Source of the DNA: Gammaproteobacteria bacterium | Lineage (GTDB): Bacteria > Pseudomonadota > Gammaproteobacteria > S144-34 | Direction: 5' to 3' | Length of the DNA stretch: 7,852 bases | Assembly: GCA_015487895.1 (NCBI GenBank) | Contig: WFOW01000165.1 | Location: 1-7,852 of the forward strand | Part shown: positions 7,159 through 7,852 of the stretch, one piece after another | How the letters are laid out: each line of letters begins with the position of its first letter | Position numbering within the stretch: position 1 is the stretch's first letter | Notes under the pieces: model-generated | Seen by the model: only the letters and a program-made list of their open reading frames with translations | Database searches by the model: none | What the model was told of the DNA's origin: nothing | Translations under genes and position numbers: made by a program

Positions 7159-7852
7159 ATGAAGGCCCACCTGCAGCAGCTCCTCGACGAGGCCCTGGCG
7201 CGCCTGCGCGCCGAGGGCGTGCTGCCGGCCGAGGCGGGCGGGACGGTCGCCGTCGAGCGCGCGCGCGACGCGCGCCACGGCGACTTCGCCACCAACGCCG
7301 CCCTCGTCCTGGCCAAGGCGGCGGGCCTGCGCCCGCGCGAGCTCGCCGAGCGCATCGTGGCCGCGCTCCCGGACTCGCCGCGCGTGGCGGCCGTCGAGAT
7401 CGCGGGCCCCGGATTCGTCAACTTCCGCCTCGCCCCCGGGGCCTGGCTGGAGGCGGTGCGCGACGCGCTCGCGGCGGGCGAGCGCTGGGGCCACGGCACG
7501 TCCGGGGGCGGCCGGCGCGTGCAGGTGGAGTTCGTCTCCGCCAACCCCACGGGACCGCTGCACGTGGGCCACGGGCGCGGCGCGGCCTACGGCGACAGCC
7601 TCGCCAACCTGCTCGCGGCCGCCGGCTGGCGCGTGCACCGCGAGTACTACGTCAACGACGCCGGCCGCCAGATGGACATCCTCGCCGTCTCGGTGTGGCT
7701 GCGCTACCTGGAGCTCTGCGGCGAGCCCGTGGCCTTCCCCGACGCGGGCTACCAGGGCGACTACGTCTACGACATCGCCGCCGACCTCCACCGCGCCGAC
7801 GGCGAGGCCCACCGCCGCCCGTGGGCGGAGGTCTCGCGCGAGCTGCCGCCGG
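7159..7852 (+). CDS. argS: Arginyl-tRNA synthetase, N-terminal part (3' end beyond window)
   Basis: ArgS is the class I cytoplasmic synthetase that charges tRNA-Arg with arginine, using ATP. The 231 codons present are open to the window edge; complete enzymes are about 550-600 residues. The N-terminal additional domain (about 1-110), which in the family contacts the tRNA D-loop side, has the recognisable RDARHGDFATNAAL (36-49) and EIAGPGFVNFRL (80-91). The catalytic Rossmann fold begins with VEFVSANPTGPLHVGHGRGA (123-142). It contains the class I HIGH signature as HVGH (135-138) and is followed by YYVNDAGRQMD (163-173). The KMSKS-equivalent loop and anticodon-binding domain are beyond the window. 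The ATG at 7159 is chosen because the protein then begins like other ArgS proteins (MKAHLQQLL). No strong Shine-Dalgarno is visible in the C-rich leader. It is separated by 74 nt from the upstream gene and has its own candidate promoter. Confidence 0.97.
   Translation, partial: MKAHLQQLLDEALARLRAEGVLPAEAGGTVAVERARDARHGDFATNAALVLAKAAGLRPRELAERIVAALPDSPRVAAVEIAGPGFVNFRLAPGAWLEAVRDALAAGERWGHGTSGGGRRVQVEFVSANPTGPLHVGHGRGAAYGDSLANLLAAAGWRVHREYYVNDAGRQMDILAVSVWLRYLELCGEPVAFPDAGYQGDYVYDIAADLHRADGEAHRRPWAEVSRELPP

Noticed and set aside
6922..7812. Minus-strand open frame of 296 codons opposite argS
   Set aside because: It is repetitive Val/Ala/Gly/His composition typical of antisense frames; the plus strand is unambiguous argS.

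Overview
The window is a very GC-rich (roughly 70% by eye), densely coded stretch of a Gram-negative chromosome. The gene content and order point to a gammaproteobacterium or betaproteobacterium: a pilMNOPQ operon divergent from ponA (class A PBP1A), followed by argS. I cannot name a genus. No mobile element, phage gene, CRISPR array, tRNA or rRNA is visible, and codon use looks uniform. This is core chromosome rather than an accessory island.

Layout. Positions 1-3774 (minus strand) hold the type IV pilus alignment and secretin operon, read right to left: pilM (3774-2713), pilN (2711-2127), pilO (2130-1504), pilP (1507-950), and the first 315 codons of pilQ (945 to the window edge). Junctions are 1 nt, a 4-nt ATGA overlap, a 4-nt ATGA overlap and 4 nt, so translation is probably coupled. 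Positions 3775-3980 form a divergent control region that is AT-rich against its surroundings. On the plus strand come ponA (3981-6422), a nucleotidyltransferase-like protein of unknown function (6440-7084) and the first 231 codons of argS (from 7159, running off the end).

How the genes work together. PilM is a cytoplasmic actin-like protein that binds the N-terminal tail of PilN. PilN and PilO form an inner-membrane heterodimer. The lipoprotein PilP links PilNO to the outer-membrane secretin PilQ. Together they form the trans-envelope channel for pilus extension and retraction. PonA makes peptidoglycan, the layer this channel must cross. The adjacency of the two is widespread in these bacteria and is not new.

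Most worth a second look: (1) the pilM-ponA intergenic region carries a near-perfect CRP/Vfr-type palindrome, CGTGA-N6-TCACA. It is centred about 40-41 nt upstream of the start point predicted from a minus-strand TATAAA box, the geometry of a class II CRP-activated promoter for the pilus operon. (2) Two mutually exclusive perfect hairpins lie in the pilM leader just upstream of its Shine-Dalgarno sequence. (3) The protein between ponA and argS has a nucleotidyltransferase-like signature with Asn where the second catalytic Asp is expected. I see no evidence of a wholly new multi-gene system.
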